Shown here one piece after another: positions 33,149 through 41,089 of a stretch of DNA of 64,000 nucleotides. Positions within the stretch are counted from its first letter, which is position 1; every line of letters begins with the position of its first letter. The translations under genes and the position numbers were made by a program. Below the pieces are notes generated by a model. That model was not told the DNA's origin. It searched no databases and was given only the letters and a program-made list of their open reading frames with translations. This stretch comes from JAZTYK01 sp045636925 (lineage in GTDB: Bacteria > Bacillota > Clostridia > Oscillospirales > Butyricicoccaceae). The stretch is from assembly GCA_045636925.1 (NCBI GenBank), contig JAZTYK010000006.1, positions 1-64,000 on the forward strand, written 5' to 3'.

Positions 33149-33271
33149 AGGTGCCTCCTGCGAGAAGATATTTACAGAAACATCATACCATACGCAGTGG
33201 CAAAAGAAAAGGTTTTCATTGGAAAAAGCAGGAGCCCAAGAGAGATCCTGCTTTTACTTTCTCATATGGCA

Positions 33272-33673
33272 TTAATATTTTTTGCGCAGAAACAGCCAGG
33301 AGCCCCAGTACAGGACAAGCACCAGACAGACACCGCCGCTGGCCATAATGCTCAGCGCATTCTGATGCATGATCCGCAGCACAATACTGCCCACAGCGGC
33401 AATCAGCACAAACAAATAACCCGCCCAGGACCAGGCCTTTATGGCGATATACTTGTTGCGCTCGTCCCGAACCGCCACATCCACCGCTTCACGGTACTGC
33501 TCATTGTTGCGATAACGGAACAGGCGAACCAGCTGTATCGCACCCACAGCCAAAAGGCCGCCGCCCATACCGCTCCAATAACTGTCCACCAGTCCGACAA
33601 TGCCGCAAACGGTCAAAACTGCGCCCAGAATAATTTCTACTACACTGGCGACCAGTCGTTGATTCTTTTTCAT
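33272..33673 (-). CDS. Small multi-pass membrane protein linked to an XRE regulator
   Basis: A 133-residue protein with four predicted transmembrane helices (about 8-27, 34-50, 83-104 and 108-128) and a cytosolic loop containing RYRNNEQYREAVDVAVRDERNKY. It lies 15 bases after the XRE gene and shares its promoter. Pairs of a short XRE repressor and a four-helix protein of this type (DUF2178-like) are common in Firmicutes. The role, perhaps sensing or stress response, is not known. Confidence 0.78.
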   Translation of the reverse strand: MKKNQRLVASVVEIILGAVLTVCGIVGLVDSYWSGMGGGLLAVGAIQLVRLFRYRNNEQYREAVDVAVRDERNKYIAIKAWSWAGYLFVLIAAVGSIVLRIMHQNALSIMASGGVCLVLVLYWGSWLFLRKKY

Positions 33674-33688
33674 AGATCGTACCTCCTG

Positions 33689-33886
33689 TCACACTTCTTC
33701 GAAGATGAATACTTCTTCGATGGTCATACCAAAATGCTGCGCGATTTTATGCGCAAGAAAAATTGAGGGATTATACCGGCCTGTTTCCAAAGAACTGATG
33801 GTCTGGCGGGAAACCCCCAGCACCTGTGCCAGTTCCTCCTGCCGGATCCCCCTCTCCTTGCGGATTTCTTCGATTCGGTTTTTCAT
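33689..33886 (-). CDS. Short XRE-family repressor
   Basis: A 65-residue helix-turn-helix protein (EIRKERGIRQEELAQVLGVS, RQTISSLETGRYNPSI, then HFGMTIEEVFIFEE), the classic length of Cro-like regulators of the YozG/HipB-lacking type. The ATG at 33886 follows GAGGTG. It is divergent from nothing and upstream of the membrane gene, and two operators for it probably flank its promoter. Confidence 0.88.
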   Translation of the reverse strand: MKNRIEEIRKERGIRQEELAQVLGVSRQTISSLETGRYNPSIFLAHKIAQHFGMTIEEVFIFEEV

Positions 33887-33902
33887 ATCGCACCTCGTTT
33901 CT

Positions 33903-33920
33903 TGTAAAGTTCGCTTTACA
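33903..33920 (-). promoter_or_regulatory. Operator 1 of the XRE gene
   Basis: TGTAAAG-N4-CTTTACA is a perfect 7-bp inverted repeat lying between the -10 and the ribosome site, where bound repressor would block transcription. Confidence 0.65.
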
Positions 33921-33925
33921 TTTTT

Positions 33926-33954
33926 AAAATAACACAATGTTGCCGTCATGTCAA
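33926..33954 (-). promoter_or_regulatory. Promoter of the XRE-membrane protein operon
   Basis: TTGACA and TATTTT on the minus strand with a 17-base spacer. Confidence 0.65.
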
Positions 33955-33966
33955 GCACGCTTTACA
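33949..33966 (-). promoter_or_regulatory. Operator 2 of the XRE gene
   Basis: TGTCAAG-N4-CTTTACA matches operator 1 with one mismatch and covers the -35 hexamer. The two centres are 46 bp apart. Confidence 0.55.
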
Positions 33967-33975
33967 TAAAATCGC

Positions 33976-34013
33976 AAAAAAATTGCCCGCGCGGCAGGAT
34001 ATGCCGTCGGGCA
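33976..34013 (-). terminator. Terminator of the zinc-ribbon/DUF5685/DnaJ operon
   Basis: A 12-bp stem with one mismatch (TGCCCGCGCGGCA and TGCCGTCGGGCA) followed on the minus strand by seven Ts. Confidence 0.88.
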
Positions 34014-34021
34014 GATATTTT

Positions 34022-34687
34022 TTAGCAACAGCCGCAGCAGAAGCGCATGATGCAAAGCATGGTGCACAGGCTGCTGAGGTTTCCGCCACTCATGCCATAG
34101 CTTTGACCGTACTGGCGATAGACGCGGCCTCCGTTTTCCAACTGCTCCAGCAGAGTTTCGTACTCAATGTTATCGGGTTCGATCTGATGGGCCATTCTGG
34201 CATGCTCTAACGACTGAATCCGGTTGCCCACCCCCACATTGGCAAGGGCGCTGTAATAATACCAGCGGGCAGTGCGGTCTGCCATGGATATTGTGCTTAA
34301 CACATGCAGCGCCTGCTGATACTGTCCTGCCTGGATATAATTGCGGGCAGCCGTCATTTCATTGGATTCCTGCTGTTGCTGGCTTTCTCCACCGTAACCG
34401 TAGCCGTAAGTATAAGCACCGGTGAAGGGATTATAGCCATAGAACCCACCGGTACTGCCATAGGGATTATAGCCGCCATTTGCACCGGAATTGTTGTAAC
34501 CGCCGCCGGTATCACCGGATTTAATGCGATCGTAGGCTGCGTTGATCTCCTTCATTTTTTCCTCGGCTACTTTGTCGCCGGGATTTAAGTCGGGATGATA
34601 TTTTTTAGCCAGTGTGCGATAAGCCTTTTTGACCTCTTCGTCACTGGCGCCGGGGGAAAGGCCGAGAACCTCATATGGGTCACGCAT
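34022..34687 (-). CDS. J-domain protein with TPR-like middle and Cys-rich end
   Basis: A 221-residue protein. An N-terminal J domain (2-65) carries HPD at 31-33, so it should stimulate an Hsp70. A glycine/tyrosine-rich linker follows (YNPYGSTGG-type repeats), then a helical AARNYIQAGQYQQALHVLST-like segment with TPR character, and a C-terminus ending CGCC. It is not the chaperone DnaJ itself, as it lacks the zinc-finger and CTD. It overlaps the DUF5685 gene by 8 bases and is last in the operon. Confidence 0.85.
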   Translation of the reverse strand: MRDPYEVLGLSPGASDEEVKKAYRTLAKKYHPDLNPGDKVAEEKMKEINAAYDRIKSGDTGGGYNNSGANGGYNPYGSTGGFYGYNPFTGAYTYGYGYGGESQQQQESNEMTAARNYIQAGQYQQALHVLSTISMADRTARWYYYSALANVGVGNRIQSLEHARMAHQIEPDNIEYETLLEQLENGGRVYRQYGQSYGMSGGNLSSLCTMLCIMRFCCGCC

Positions 34688-35522
34688 CGGTGCTTCCTCT
34701 CTCTTTCTTCTGTTTCAGTTTACGGGCGTAGCGATTCCACACGCCGGCATACAGTATTTTTCGCAGGATCTCAACATCCTGTACCAGGGGCAGTTGTTCC
34801 ATAGCCTGGGTGCAATCTCCAAGGATCACCATCAGCATTTCGCCCATCCAGGTATCAAAATCCGGACGTCCGGCCTGGGCTTTCAAGGGGTTGTAGCGGT
34901 CTTTTTTTATATCCGCCTCCACATCTTCCCAAGCGTCCATCAAATAAATAAAACGTCCCAGGGATAAGCCCATTTGGCTGAGATAGGGTGACCAGCGATC
35001 TTCTTTCCAGCAAAAAACGGCGGCCATCAGACGGCCGAAGCAGTTGGCTGCAGCATCCGGGTCTTCCCTGCCGCTTTCCTCCAGGGCTGTCAAAGCCTCC
35101 AGCTCTGTGCGAATGGCAGCGCATTGGCGGGGATATGTGGCTTCAGCGCGGTCGCAGGCGCTTTTCAAAAGCACCACCGCAGCCTTGGCCGCAGGATTTC
35201 TGTCGTCACGCCAATCATCCCGCTGTTTTTCACAGGCCAGCGCCACATTCATGGCCGCAGCATAGGTAGTTGCACTGTTGTACCAGTACGCCCTCGTCTG
35301 CACCGGATGAGGCAGGCAGCGACCGGAATCACAATACTCCTCCGGCTCGTACAAAGAGGACAGGAGCAAGACCAAAAAGGTCATATCATAGGTAAGGGTC
35401 AGACGGGAACGCTGCCCGAACTGCATGCCTAATGTGCGGCACAAACCGCAATAAGCACCCCGGTAACGCAGCCACTCCTCTTTCGTCAGCTGATCCTCAA
35501 GGGCTAACACATAACCGAACAT
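34680..35522 (-). CDS. DUF5685 family protein
   Basis: A 280-residue helical protein matching DUF5685: MFGYVLALEDQLTKEEW, RGAYCGLCRTLG, and YLMDAWEDVEADIKKDRYNP. The DAWEDVEAD acidic motif with cysteines in YCGLC resembles isoprenoid-synthase-like all-helical folds, but this is speculative. It is the middle gene of a zinc-ribbon/DUF5685/DnaJ operon. No function is known; the linkage with a J-domain protein hints at a shared assembly role. Confidence 0.82.
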   Translation of the reverse strand: MFGYVLALEDQLTKEEWLRYRGAYCGLCRTLGMQFGQRSRLTLTYDMTFLVLLLSSLYEPEEYCDSGRCLPHPVQTRAYWYNSATTYAAAMNVALACEKQRDDWRDDRNPAAKAAVVLLKSACDRAEATYPRQCAAIRTELEALTALEESGREDPDAAANCFGRLMAAVFCWKEDRWSPYLSQMGLSLGRFIYLMDAWEDVEADIKKDRYNPLKAQAGRPDFDTWMGEMLMVILGDCTQAMEQLPLVQDVEILRKILYAGVWNRYARKLKQKKERGSTDA

Positions 35523-35525
35523 GAT

Positions 35526-35921
35526 TTAGCTTTTGCGCACGAACTTCTGTCCGCACTTGGGACAGGTGATCTCGATCTTGCCCTTTCCCTTGGGCACACG
35601 CATCACAGCCTTGCAGCCGGGACAGGGGAAAAACCGGAAATCTTTTTTCTGCTGCCAACGCTGCTTTTTTGCGCGGAACTTCGAGGTGAAGGCATAGCTT
35701 ACCGTACGGTACTTGCGGTTTTCCGCCTGGCGTTTTGCGGTATTGCGGGAGAAAATACGGAAATAGCTGTAAAGCAGCAGGAAAAGGGCACCGCACCACA
35801 GGATCTGCGCATCCAGCAGCATACTCAACACCAGCAGCACGCAGGCGGCGATGGACAGAAAACGGCTGTAATGATCCACACCGTGACGGCCTTCCATAAA
35901 ACGGACTAACCAATTACGCAT
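35526..35921 (-). CDS. Membrane protein with C-terminal zinc ribbon
   Basis: A 131-residue protein with two transmembrane helices (about 22-55) followed by a basic cytosolic linker and a C-terminal zinc ribbon (CPGCKAVMRVPKGKGKIEIT and CPKCGQKF). The ATG at 35921 lies behind GGAG at a long spacing; the in-frame ATG at 35960 has no site. It is first in the operon with DUF5685 and the J protein. It may anchor the other products to the membrane, which is inference. Confidence 0.75.
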   Translation of the reverse strand: MRNWLVRFMEGRHGVDHYSRFLSIAACVLLVLSMLLDAQILWCGALFLLLYSYFRIFSRNTAKRQAENRKYRTVSYAFTSKFRAKKQRWQQKKDFRFFPCPGCKAVMRVPKGKGKIEITCPKCGQKFVRKS

Positions 35922-35977
35922 AGAAATATAGGACTCCTTTCGGAAGATGCACTTCCGCATGTTACAATCATAGCTTT

Positions 35978-36006
35978 ATGATACCCCCAACCGACGAAAC
36001 GGTCAA
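35978..36006 (-). promoter_or_regulatory. Promoter of the zinc-ribbon/DUF5685/DnaJ operon
   Basis: TTGACC and TATCAT on the minus strand with a 17-base spacer, 55 bases upstream of the first gene. Confidence 0.6.
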
Positions 36007-36090
36007 CGGGACAAGGGTGAAAGTTTTGTAAATAATTTTTGGACTCGGTGCGGTTTTCTTATATTCTGTCGGATTTTCCATTTGCGAGCC

Positions 36091-36119
36091 TTGATTTTTT
36101 TGTTTTCCCGTTGTAAAAT
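36091..36119 (+). promoter_or_regulatory. Promoter of the orphan radical SAM gene
   Basis: TTGATT and TAAAAT with a 17-base spacer, 32 bases before the start codon. Confidence 0.6.
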
Positions 36120-36151
36120 ATAGGGTAGCGTTCAAGGAGGATGACAACAAG

Positions 36152-37051
36152 ATGAACCACCCTTATATGACACGGGAAGGCGGCGCCACCGTCACCGTAT
36201 TCGTACCCTACGACTGCGGCAACCACTGCCCCTTCTGCATCAATAAAGAAGAATATAGCTGCATGGACGGCTTTAGTGTGGACAAGATCTGCGAGAGCAT
36301 CCGCATCATGGACGACATTACTCCCTACTGTGACTTTGTCTTTACCGGCGGTGAGCCCTTTGCCAATCTGGCTTCGCTGCAGATTATGCTGGATCAGATC
36401 CCTGCCACCCACAAGGTGTATATCAATACCACCTTCCCCGTACTCAAACAGCACACTGCCCAGGATATGCTGGACTTTGTAGCCAAGAATCGGGAGAAGA
36501 TCACCTGCATCAATGTTTCCCGCCATCTGGTAAAGTATGTGGAGGAAAGTCCCGACGAGCTGTTGGCCGAGGTAGCCAAGCTGGTGCGGATGCGCATTAA
36601 CTGCGTACTGTACAAGAACTATCCCGCACAGGATCTGGTGCCGTATCTGGAGCGAATCAGAGAGTTGGGTCTGCCGGTGCAGTTCCGTTTTGACTACACC
36701 GATACCACCCCGGAAAACCTGTATGACGAAGAGCACGACAAGATCCTGGCTGACCTGCACAGCATCGCAGATTATATGGGTCTGGACGGTTGCCGGATGC
36801 GCTGCGGCTTCCATTTTATGTACAAGGATCTGCACATTACCTACCACAAGACCCTGCCCTACAGCACCATTGTAGAGGAAGTAGATGGTGTGACTTACGA
36901 CATTCTGTATGATATTCTCATCAAGCAGACCGGTGAGTTGCACAGTGATTGGGACGGTACCAAGTTGGATGTAGATGGCTACCGGAACGTGGTGTTTGAG
37001 CCCTATGATCTCCGGGATCTGGTGGTTGTTACTCCCTTCCATGAGGTTTGA
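36152..37051 (+). CDS. Radical SAM protein of unknown function
   Basis: A 299-residue protein. The cluster motif is C-x3-C-x2-C at Cys22, Cys26 and Cys29 (DCGNHCPFC), with the SAM-binding GGEPF near 66. The C-terminal half (YNVVFEPYDLRDL-like) does not match an auxiliary-cluster SPASM domain. AAGGAGG precedes the ATG. It is a lone gene between two unrelated units, with its own promoter and terminator. The core resembles activase/NrdG-like or queuosine-type enzymes only in the motif; I cannot assign a reaction. Confidence 0.82.
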   Translation: MNHPYMTREGGATVTVFVPYDCGNHCPFCINKEEYSCMDGFSVDKICESIRIMDDITPYCDFVFTGGEPFANLASLQIMLDQIPATHKVYINTTFPVLKQHTAQDMLDFVAKNREKITCINVSRHLVKYVEESPDELLAEVAKLVRMRINCVLYKNYPAQDLVPYLERIRELGLPVQFRFDYTDTTPENLYDEEHDKILADLHSIADYMGLDGCRMRCGFHFMYKDLHITYHKTLPYSTIVEEVDGVTYDILYDILIKQTGELHSDWDGTKLDVDGYRNVVFEPYDLRDLVVVTPFHEV

Positions 37052-37070
37052 GCTTACAAATAAACAGACG

Positions 37071-37107
37071 TAAAAACTCCGACGGAATCTTTCCGTCGGA
37101 GTTTTTT
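37071..37107 (+). terminator. Bidirectional terminator, radical SAM / phage scaffold-like gene
   Basis: A 13-bp stem (AACTCCGACGGAA and complement) between A and T runs. Confidence 0.9.
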
Positions 37108-37122
37108 GATAATGCCGGTTTT

Positions 37123-37449
37123 TTACTTTACCCGTCTGATGCCATAGCGGCGGACAGGGGCAGATACGGGGGCAGAAAAGTCCCTGGGCTGCTGCTGGGG
37201 CAGGCGGCGAGCCACCTCGGACTGGAGGGTGTTGTTCCAGGTGCGCTCGAATGCGGTGATATTTTTCGCCGTGGCCACCTCATCCTCACCCAGCAGGAAA
37301 GGCGCGAACTCAATGCTGATGCCACGAGCTGCCAGCTGGGTGCGGGCGTGCTCGGTGATGCTGCGCAGTTGTTTTTCCCGGCGCAGCGTTTCCAATTCGG
37401 TGCGCTCGTCAGGGGTGATTTCAGTGGGGGTCATTGTGATTTCTTCCAT
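37123..37449 (-). CDS. Phage scaffold-like protein (DUF4355 type)
   Basis: A 108-residue Glu/Arg-rich helical protein. LETLRREKQLRSITEHARTQ followed by GISIEFAPFLLGEDEVATAK and ITAFERTWNNTL resembles DUF4355 scaffolding proteins, which guide capsid assembly in tailed phages. AAAAGGAG precedes the ATG. It follows the portal gene by 36 bases, the usual phage order, but no head, protease or terminase gene is adjacent. Confidence 0.72.
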   Translation of the reverse strand: MEEITMTPTEITPDERTELETLRREKQLRSITEHARTQLAARGISIEFAPFLLGEDEVATAKNITAFERTWNNTLQSEVARRLPQQQPRDFSAPVSAPVRRYGIRRVK

Positions 37450-37485
37450 CTTATACTCTCCTTTTATCGGCGGTTTGATTTTTGC

Positions 37486-38724
37486 TTACTCCTCAGCTTT
37501 CAGGCGGCGAAGCTCCTCATCGGCATCCTGCACAAAGGGCAGCAACTCCAGACGGGTGCGGCGGGACAGCAGACCGGACAGGGTCTCCAGATTCTCGCAG
37601 AGACGGCTGAGATCGCGAGGCAGGTTTTTATGGTAATGTACATGTGCCAGTCCGGCAGCACTGTGACCCAGCAGCGTCATACTGTCTTCATACTGCTGAA
37701 GCAGAGACATCAGCCCGGGATGGAAGCCTCGCTCCTTGGCGCTGCGGCACTGCTCGATGCCCCACAGCTTATACTCCAGTGCCACGCCGGAGCTGTTGCC
37801 GGAGAAGGCCTGGTCATTTAAATCGGGCGTCATGGTGATGGACAGCATGTCACGCACCAGCGTATCCTTCATCAACTGAATGGCATCGGGGCTGAGATTT
37901 TTTACCACAAACTCTGCCTTGCCGTTTTCTGCCAAAGACAGCACGCGGCTTTGATTGGCGCGGTCGATGTCTTCCTTGGTGGTACCCTGCATACCGTACA
38001 GGGCCAGGAATGCGTTGGCAACACTCTGCATATCATCCATGGCGCCGCTGAGCAATACATTATAGGCATCCAGCAGACTGCATACCGGCTCAAAGTCGCC
38101 CATGTGCTCCTGATTGTTGCAGAACCATGCTACCGGCAGTGTGGACAAGGGCAGTGCCTGCAGGGGAGCGCAAGTGACATTGCGTCCGTCATATTCCCAA
38201 TCGCAAACGGCGCCGGGAACATACAGCTCGCCGGTGGCACCGCCCTGAGAGGTCGGCTGCAGGCGTACTACTGCCACCAGTTCTTCCCGGATACCGGATA
38301 CGATGGCAAATGTGCCGCAGGGATCCAGTCGGGCGCTGCGGGGACCGTCAGCCTCCAGATATGTCAGCAGAAAGCCCTCACCGCAAATGCTCATGTCGCG
38401 AGCGGCGGCAAAGAGCATACTGGGCAGATTGGCGCGGTAAAAGGCCTGGGTCATGCGCTCTTGCACACGCTTTCCGGCAAAGGCAAAGGTGGGTGCCTGG
38501 CCCAGAAAATAGCCGGTGTGGACATCGGAAATATACTTGGCATAATTGGACACCAGCTGGTTGTTGGGGCGGCCTGCTGCAATGCGGCCCTTGTCCACCC
38601 CCTGCTGACCACGATAATAGGTGTACAGCCGTTGGCGGCGGGGGCGTTCGTAAGTGAGGAACTGGGTCACCAGTGCGCTCAGTACCTCTGGGGTAATGTT
38701 TGTGGTTTCTGTTCGAAATACCAT
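37486..38724 (-). CDS. Phage portal protein, SPP1 gp6-like
   Basis: A 412-residue protein of the SPP1_gp6 portal family: RPRRQRLYTYYRGQQGVDKG, NNQLVSNYAKYISDVHTGYF, and later the crown/clip segment SAMDDMQSVANAFLALYG and SGVALEYKLWGIEQ. Portals form the 12-subunit DNA gateway of phage heads. Somewhat short compared with SPP1 gp6 (503). The ATG at 38724 follows AAGGAGG. The frame is intact with no degradation. No integrase, terminase or capsid gene lies nearby. Confidence 0.85.
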   Translation of the reverse strand: MVFRTETTNITPEVLSALVTQFLTYERPRRQRLYTYYRGQQGVDKGRIAAGRPNNQLVSNYAKYISDVHTGYFLGQAPTFAFAGKRVQERMTQAFYRANLPSMLFAAARDMSICGEGFLLTYLEADGPRSARLDPCGTFAIVSGIREELVAVVRLQPTSQGGATGELYVPGAVCDWEYDGRNVTCAPLQALPLSTLPVAWFCNNQEHMGDFEPVCSLLDAYNVLLSGAMDDMQSVANAFLALYGMQGTTKEDIDRANQSRVLSLAENGKAEFVVKNLSPDAIQLMKDTLVRDMLSITMTPDLNDQAFSGNSSGVALEYKLWGIEQCRSAKERGFHPGLMSLLQQYEDSMTLLGHSAAGLAHVHYHKNLPRDLSRLCENLETLSGLLSRRTRLELLPFVQDADEELRRLKAEE

Positions 38725-38828
38725 AGAAAAATGACCTCCTTTGGGTTGACCGAAGTGATGTTCGGCTTGTTTACCCTCATTAAACGGCATTTTCCCGGAA
38801 ATGAACAAGGAAGCGCTTCCCAGAAGAT

Positions 38829-38870
38829 TTCACAGAAGTGTTCACAGAAACCGTCCGTGAAGCCTTCACA
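38829..38870. repeat. TTCACA repeats between the portal and a small Cys gene
   Basis: TTCACA occurs at 38829, 38841 and 38865 (steps of 12 and 24 bases), with an inverted copy (GTGAAG) at 38857. The block sits in the divergent intergenic region and could be an operator array. It is short and could be chance. Confidence 0.4.
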
Positions 38871-38921
38871 AGACGGCATCCCTCCCCTGCTCTACACTGG
38901 GCAGTGAAAGGAGGCGATGGT

Positions 38922-39092
38922 ATGCGTGAATGTTTGATTTGCGGCACCCACCAACACGTGCAATCCTGTGAAAAAATCCAGCTTTGCACCCGCTGTGCAG
39001 GTGTACTGTGGGATGTGCTGTATCCCAAGCTGCATCCGGAAAAAGTGAATCCCGCAGAGGATCATTCCGTCAAGGAGCAGACTGCAGGTTAA
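38922..39092 (+). CDS. Small protein with two CxxC pairs
   Basis: A 56-residue protein beginning MRECLICGTHQHVQSCEKIQ and continuing LCTRCAGVLWDVLYP. The CLIC and CTRC pairs suggest a zinc ribbon or knuckle. The ATG at 38922 is set by a strong AAAGGAGG eight bases upstream; longer frames have no site. It diverges from the phage portal gene and may belong to the same mobile remnant. No function is recognised. Confidence 0.72.
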   Translation: MRECLICGTHQHVQSCEKIQLCTRCAGVLWDVLYPKLHPEKVNPAEDHSVKEQTAG

Positions 39093-39148
39093 AAACACAC
39101 TTCTTTACCCGCTTAGTGATACAACGGCACTTTCTTTGTCAAAATTCA

Positions 39149-39177
39149 TTGAAAAAGCCCTGCGTGTGTGCTACACT
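39149..39177 (+). promoter_or_regulatory. Promoter of the transketolase operon
   Basis: TTGAAA and TACACT with a 17-base spacer, about 65 bases before the first gene. Confidence 0.65.
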
Positions 39178-39241
39178 AATTTTAGATATGTCTATGGATA
39201 ACCAAATAACAATAAACTATAAAGATGGCAGGTGCGAAGTT

Positions 39242-40081
39242 ATGGAAAATAACAAAGCGCTCCGCGTATTTGCGGAGGAAATCCGTGTTGAAACTCTGAA
39301 AGAGCTGGCTCACCTGGGCTTTGGCCATGTAGGTGGCGCCATGAGTGTGGTGGAACTGCTGGCAGTTCTGTACGGCAAGGAAATGCGTATTGACCCTAAG
39401 CAGCCCGATTGGGCCGAGCGCGACAAGCTGGTGATGAGCAAGGGTCATGCAGGCCCCGCTGTTTACGCCACCCTGGCCCTGAAGGGCTATTTCCCCAAGG
39501 AGCAGCTGCTGACCCTGAATCAGGGCGGCACCAACCTGCCCTCTCACTGTGACCGTCTGAAGACCACCGGCGTGGATATGACCACCGGCAGTCTGGGGCA
39601 GGGCATCTCTACCGCTTGCGGTCTGGTACTGGGCGATAAGATGCAGGGCCGCGACAGCTATACCTATCTGGTGCTGGGCGACGGCGAGTGCAACGAGGGT
39701 CAGATCTGGGAAGGCGCCATGTTTGCCGCCCATTACAAGCTGGATCATCTGATTGCCTTTGTAGACCTGAACAAGCAGCAGTTGGACGGCGCCTGTGATG
39801 ATGTTATGTTCATGGGTGACATGGTAGACAAGTGGACCGCCTTTGGCTGGCACACCGTTAAGGTCAACGGTCATGACATTGACGCCATTGTGGCTGCCAT
39901 CGAGGCCGGTAAGGCACAGAGCGGCAAGCCCGTGATGATTATTCTGGATACGGTAAAGGGCAATGGCTGCCTGCTGGCCGAGCAGACCTTCCCCTGCCAC
40001 CACATCGCATTCAAGCCCGATGACATTGCCCCCAGCATCGCCCACGCAGAAGAAGTGCTGGAAAATGCAAGAAAGGCATAA
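39242..40081 (+). CDS. Transketolase, N-terminal (thiamine pyrophosphate-binding) subunit
   Basis: A 279-residue subunit. GHVGGAMS, MSKGHAGPAVYATLALKG and the TPP/Mg motif GDGECNEGQIWEGAMFAAHY (GDG...N type) define the transketolase N-terminal domain. The second half is encoded next door, so the enzyme is a split form usual in Firmicutes. It moves two-carbon units in the non-oxidative pentose phosphate pathway. The ATG at 39242 follows CAGGTG; a longer frame has no site. Confidence 0.94.
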   Translation: MENNKALRVFAEEIRVETLKELAHLGFGHVGGAMSVVELLAVLYGKEMRIDPKQPDWAERDKLVMSKGHAGPAVYATLALKGYFPKEQLLTLNQGGTNLPSHCDRLKTTGVDMTTGSLGQGISTACGLVLGDKMQGRDSYTYLVLGDGECNEGQIWEGAMFAAHYKLDHLIAFVDLNKQQLDGACDDVMFMGDMVDKWTAFGWHTVKVNGHDIDAIVAAIEAGKAQSGKPVMIILDTVKGNGCLLAEQTFPCHHIAFKPDDIAPSIAHAEEVLENARKA

Positions 40082-40096
40082 GGGGAGGACAAGATC

Positions 40097-41065
40097 ATGA
40101 GCAAGTATACTGTAAAGTCTGTTTTTGAAAAAGAAACCACCGAAATGCGCAAGGTCTATTGCGAGACCCTGCAGCAGCTGGCCCGTGAGGACAAGCGCAT
40201 CTGCGTGCTGGATGCCGACCTGGTTGGCTCCTCCGGTGTTAAGGCCTTCTTCAAGGAGTTCCCCGACCGCGCCGTGGACTGCGGCATTCAGGAGAGCAAC
40301 ATGATCGGCGTTGCCGCCGGTATGTCTGCCGCCGGTATGGTGCCTTTTGTGCACTCCTTCGGCCCCTTTGCTTCCCGCCGCGTGGTGGATCAGATTTTTA
40401 TCTCCTGCGCCTATGCCAAGCTGAATGTACGCATTCTGGGCACCGACCCCGGCGTGACCGCAGCTTACAACGGCGGCACACATATGCCCTTTGAAGATAT
40501 GGGCACCCTGATGAGCATTCCCCAGATCACACTGGTTGAACCCACCGACACCGCTCAGCTGCGCTGGCTGGTGAAGGAGCTGCAGAACAGCTATGGCGTG
40601 TATTACATCCGTATGATGCGCAAGCTGGCCACCGGCGTCTTTGAAGAAGGCTCTGAGTTTGATCTGAGCAAGATCGCCGTGCTGCGCGAGGGTACCGATG
40701 TTGCCATCGTTGCCTCCGGCATTATGGTTGGCGAGGCACTGAAGGCCGCTGAGAGCCTGGAGAAGCAGGGCATTTCTGCCGCCGTGCTGAACGCCTTTGT
40801 CTGGAAACCCCTGGACGGCGAGACCCTGGCCAAGTACAGCAAGCAGTGCGGTTGCGTGGTCACCGCCGAGAACCACAACATCATCGGTGGTCTGGGCAGT
40901 GCCGTGGCAAACTCCCTGAGCCGTACTGCTCCCGCTCCTGTGGAAATGGTGGGTATCGAGGATCAGTTCGGCGAGGTTGGCACCGAGGCCTTCCTGCGCG
41001 AGCGCTTTGACCTGACCGCAGCGCACATTGAGCGCGCTGCAAAGGCTGCCATCGCCCGTAAGTAA
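40097..41065 (+). CDS. Transketolase, C-terminal subunit
   Basis: A 322-residue subunit with the pyrimidine-binding domain (RICVLDADLVGSSGVKAFFK, FPDRAVDCGIQESNMIGVAA), which supplies the catalytic glutamate in CGIQE, and the C-terminal transketolase domain (KQCGCVVTAENHNIIGGLGS). It starts 15 bases after the N-terminal subunit behind GGGGAGG. Together they form the functional heterotetramer. Confidence 0.95.
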   Translation: MSKYTVKSVFEKETTEMRKVYCETLQQLAREDKRICVLDADLVGSSGVKAFFKEFPDRAVDCGIQESNMIGVAAGMSAAGMVPFVHSFGPFASRRVVDQIFISCAYAKLNVRILGTDPGVTAAYNGGTHMPFEDMGTLMSIPQITLVEPTDTAQLRWLVKELQNSYGVYYIRMMRKLATGVFEEGSEFDLSKIAVLREGTDVAIVASGIMVGEALKAAESLEKQGISAAVLNAFVWKPLDGETLAKYSKQCGCVVTAENHNIIGGLGSAVANSLSRTAPAPVEMVGIEDQFGEVGTEAFLRERFDLTAAHIERAAKAAIARK

Positions 41066-41089
41066 GTACATACGAGGAGAGTTCCTTTT

